Source of the DNA: an uncultured Tenacibaculum sp.
GTDB taxonomy: Bacteria; Bacteroidota; Bacteroidia; Flavobacteriales; Flavobacteriaceae
DNA: 64,000 nt
Assembly: GCA_947501615.1 (NCBI GenBank)
Contig: CANMWK010000012.1
Location: 1-64,000, forward strand
Direction: 5' to 3'
Shown: positions 63,154-64,000 of the stretch, one piece after another
Layout: each line of letters opens with the position of its first letter
Numbering within the stretch: position 1 is the stretch's first letter
Made by a program: the position numbers and the translations under genes
Notes under the pieces: model-generated
Told to the model about the DNA's origin: nothing
Databases searched by the model: none
What the model saw: only the letters and a program-made list of their open reading frames with translations

Positions 63154-63476
63154 ATGCTTTGATTTTGAGAGTTGATAAGAGACAGTATCGTGTAATTACG
63201 GCTGATAAATTTCGGATGCCTTTTACGAGCTGAAATTTTCATTAATCCATGTTCTCCATATTTCGTGTTTAGCTCAAAAGTTTTCCATATCAAAACTCCT
63301 GCACTAATAAGCCCTAGTATTAAGCACACATATTGGTTTATACCAATCATATATAGTATGACTATGGCAATAAAAAGTCCCAATAATCCACCAGCAAAGA
63401 TGAATAGGTATTGTGCTTTTAAACCTTTGAACTCTACGGTTCTTCCTATGCCTTTATTGATTTGAAAGCTAGCCAT
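63150..63476 (-). CDS. traF: Conjugal transfer protein TraF (DUF4133)
   Basis: A 108-aa inner-membrane protein (VirB3-like): FQINKGIGRTVEFKGLKAQY, then two TM helices (about 26-45 and 49-68) and a basic end (ISARKRHPKFISRNYT). It overlaps traG by four bases and is three bases downstream of traE. Confidence 0.93.
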   Translation of the reverse strand: MASFQINKGIGRTVEFKGLKAQYLFIFAGGLLGLFIAIVILYMIGINQYVCLILGLISAGVLIWKTFELNTKYGEHGLMKISARKRHPKFISRNYTILSLINSQNQSI

Positions 63477-63479
63477 AGT

Positions 63480-63785
63480 TTACAGGAAAAATGAGCGTAA
63501 AATGGTTGCAGAAACAATTAAGAAAATACATGCTCCAAACCATGAAGCTGCTGTTTTAGAAGTGTCAGGATCGCCTGATGAGAATTTGTTATATACTTTA
63601 ACCCCACCAATTAATCCAACTACTGCTCCAATAGCATAAATAAGTTTTGTAGCGGGATCAAAATAAGAAGTGACCATTTGTGTAGCTTGGTTAATACCGC
63701 CTACACCATTTTGTGCTTGTGCTTCTATTCCATATAATAAGAAAGCAGCTAGACTAAAGATTATTTTATAAATTTTAGTTTTCAT
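63480..63785 (-). CDS. traE: Conjugal transfer protein TraE (DUF4134)
   Basis: A 101-aa membrane protein (VirB2-like pilin candidate). The signal peptide ends GIEAQAQ, then NGVGGINQATQMVTSYFDPA, two TM helices and KVYNKFSSGDPDTSKTAASW between them. It is the most upstream tra gene in the window; earlier tra genes, if present, lie to the right of the edge. Confidence 0.94.
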   Translation of the reverse strand: MKTKIYKIIFSLAAFLLYGIEAQAQNGVGGINQATQMVTSYFDPATKLIYAIGAVVGLIGGVKVYNKFSSGDPDTSKTAASWFGACIFLIVSATILRSFFL

Positions 63786-64000
63786 AATGTGATAATTTTT
63801 TAGTGAATTGAATACCTAGAAATCCCTGACTGATTCAGGAAAAAGTGATGAGCAGTAAAAAATTATCCGTACTCAAAATGCTGTTGTAGAAAGCGTTTTT
63901 CTTTCATTCGTGTATATTTTATAAGCTGATTTTTAGCTTGTTTTACACGAATGTATTTTGAGAATACAGCCCTTTTTAAGAAGCTGTTTTTATGGCTTTA
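63786..64000. other. Right-edge sequence upstream of traE
   Basis: About 215 bases without a convincing gene. On the minus strand a 44-codon stop-free frame (63863-63997, stop at 63863) ends MKEKRFLQQHFEYG, but only one ATG lies in it, near its end. It may be a piece of a decayed gene or just chance. The tra operon promoter may lie here, but no TAnnTTTG box is visible. Confidence 0.35.

Larger units (their letters stand above)
49716..64000. mobile_element. Integrative conjugative element (left part, CTnDOT-type tra genes)
   Basis: It begins at the 3' end of tRNA-fMet with a tyrosine integrase gene. It continues with an AraC-type regulator, small cargo genes, a RadC-type protein and a leftward tra operon (traE-F-G-I-J-K-L-M-N-O-Q) of the Bacteroidota conjugative transposon type. 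The right end, mobilisation genes (relaxase, coupling protein) and the second attachment site are outside the window. The attachment core is probably within the last bases of the tRNA gene, but this cannot be shown with one end only. Confidence 0.85.

Noticed and set aside
63863..63997. Additional tra gene at the right edge
   Set aside because: The 44-codon frame has no usable early start codon, and its sequence does not resemble TraA-TraD proteins that I can recall.

Overview
The window comes from a low-GC marine-type member of the Flavobacteriaceae (Bacteroidota). The evidence is the protein families (a Lacal_2735-type small protein, an OMP_b-brl TonB-dependent receptor, CTnDOT-type Tra proteins), several good TAnnTTTG -7 promoter elements, and AT-rich leaders without Shine-Dalgarno sequences. 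Genus cannot be fixed from the sequence.

1-25.6 kb is mostly ordinary chromosome. It opens in a heptamer tandem repeat next to alaS, followed by an M23 peptidase / CapA / MerR / LemA / TPM / TPM run and a PhoD phosphatase. Then come a beta-propeller lipoprotein, DUF2237, an FAD amine oxidase, a sulfatase, DUF423, a metallophosphatase-surface antigen fusion and SelO. The stretch from 19.5 to 24.3 kb is patchy and decayed. It holds an orphan double-glycine peptide, a relic of the selO 5' end, a serine hydrolase, an HTH membrane protein, a nested inverted-repeat element and a TPR-like relic.

25.7-30.8 kb is the most interesting part: a six-gene same-strand cluster. It encodes a Ycf46-like AAA+ ATPase, a DUF1257 (Ycf35)-like protein, a DUF2997-like protein, two tandemly duplicated three-TM proteins with cytoplasmic helix-hairpin-helix domains, and a NrdG-like radical SAM protein. 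The ATPase and both HhH proteins end in the same short C-terminal peptide, G-R-x-[IL]-D-[FL]-COOH, after low-complexity linkers. This suggests one shared recognition, docking or modification event. A PUD-like protein, an unknown 138-aa protein and a TPR histidine kinase / LytTR pair follow.

34.5-49.5 kb is again chromosomal: msrA/msrB, an HD-DUF5706 (Pycsar-effector-like) membrane protein without a cyclase beside it, a GAF protein, a TonB receptor, a PilJ-domain protein, a TonB-like protein, and the GTPases Der and Era, whose promoters lie almost on their start codons.

At 49.64 kb is an initiator tRNA-fMet gene, directly followed by a tyrosine integrase and the start of an integrative conjugative element. 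The element holds a small antisense ORF, an AraC-type regulator, a hairpin-rich intergenic region, four small cargo genes, a RadC-type JAB protein, and a leftward tra operon in order traE-F-G-I-J-K-L-M-N-O-Q. traL is only 49 codons. The element runs off the right edge.
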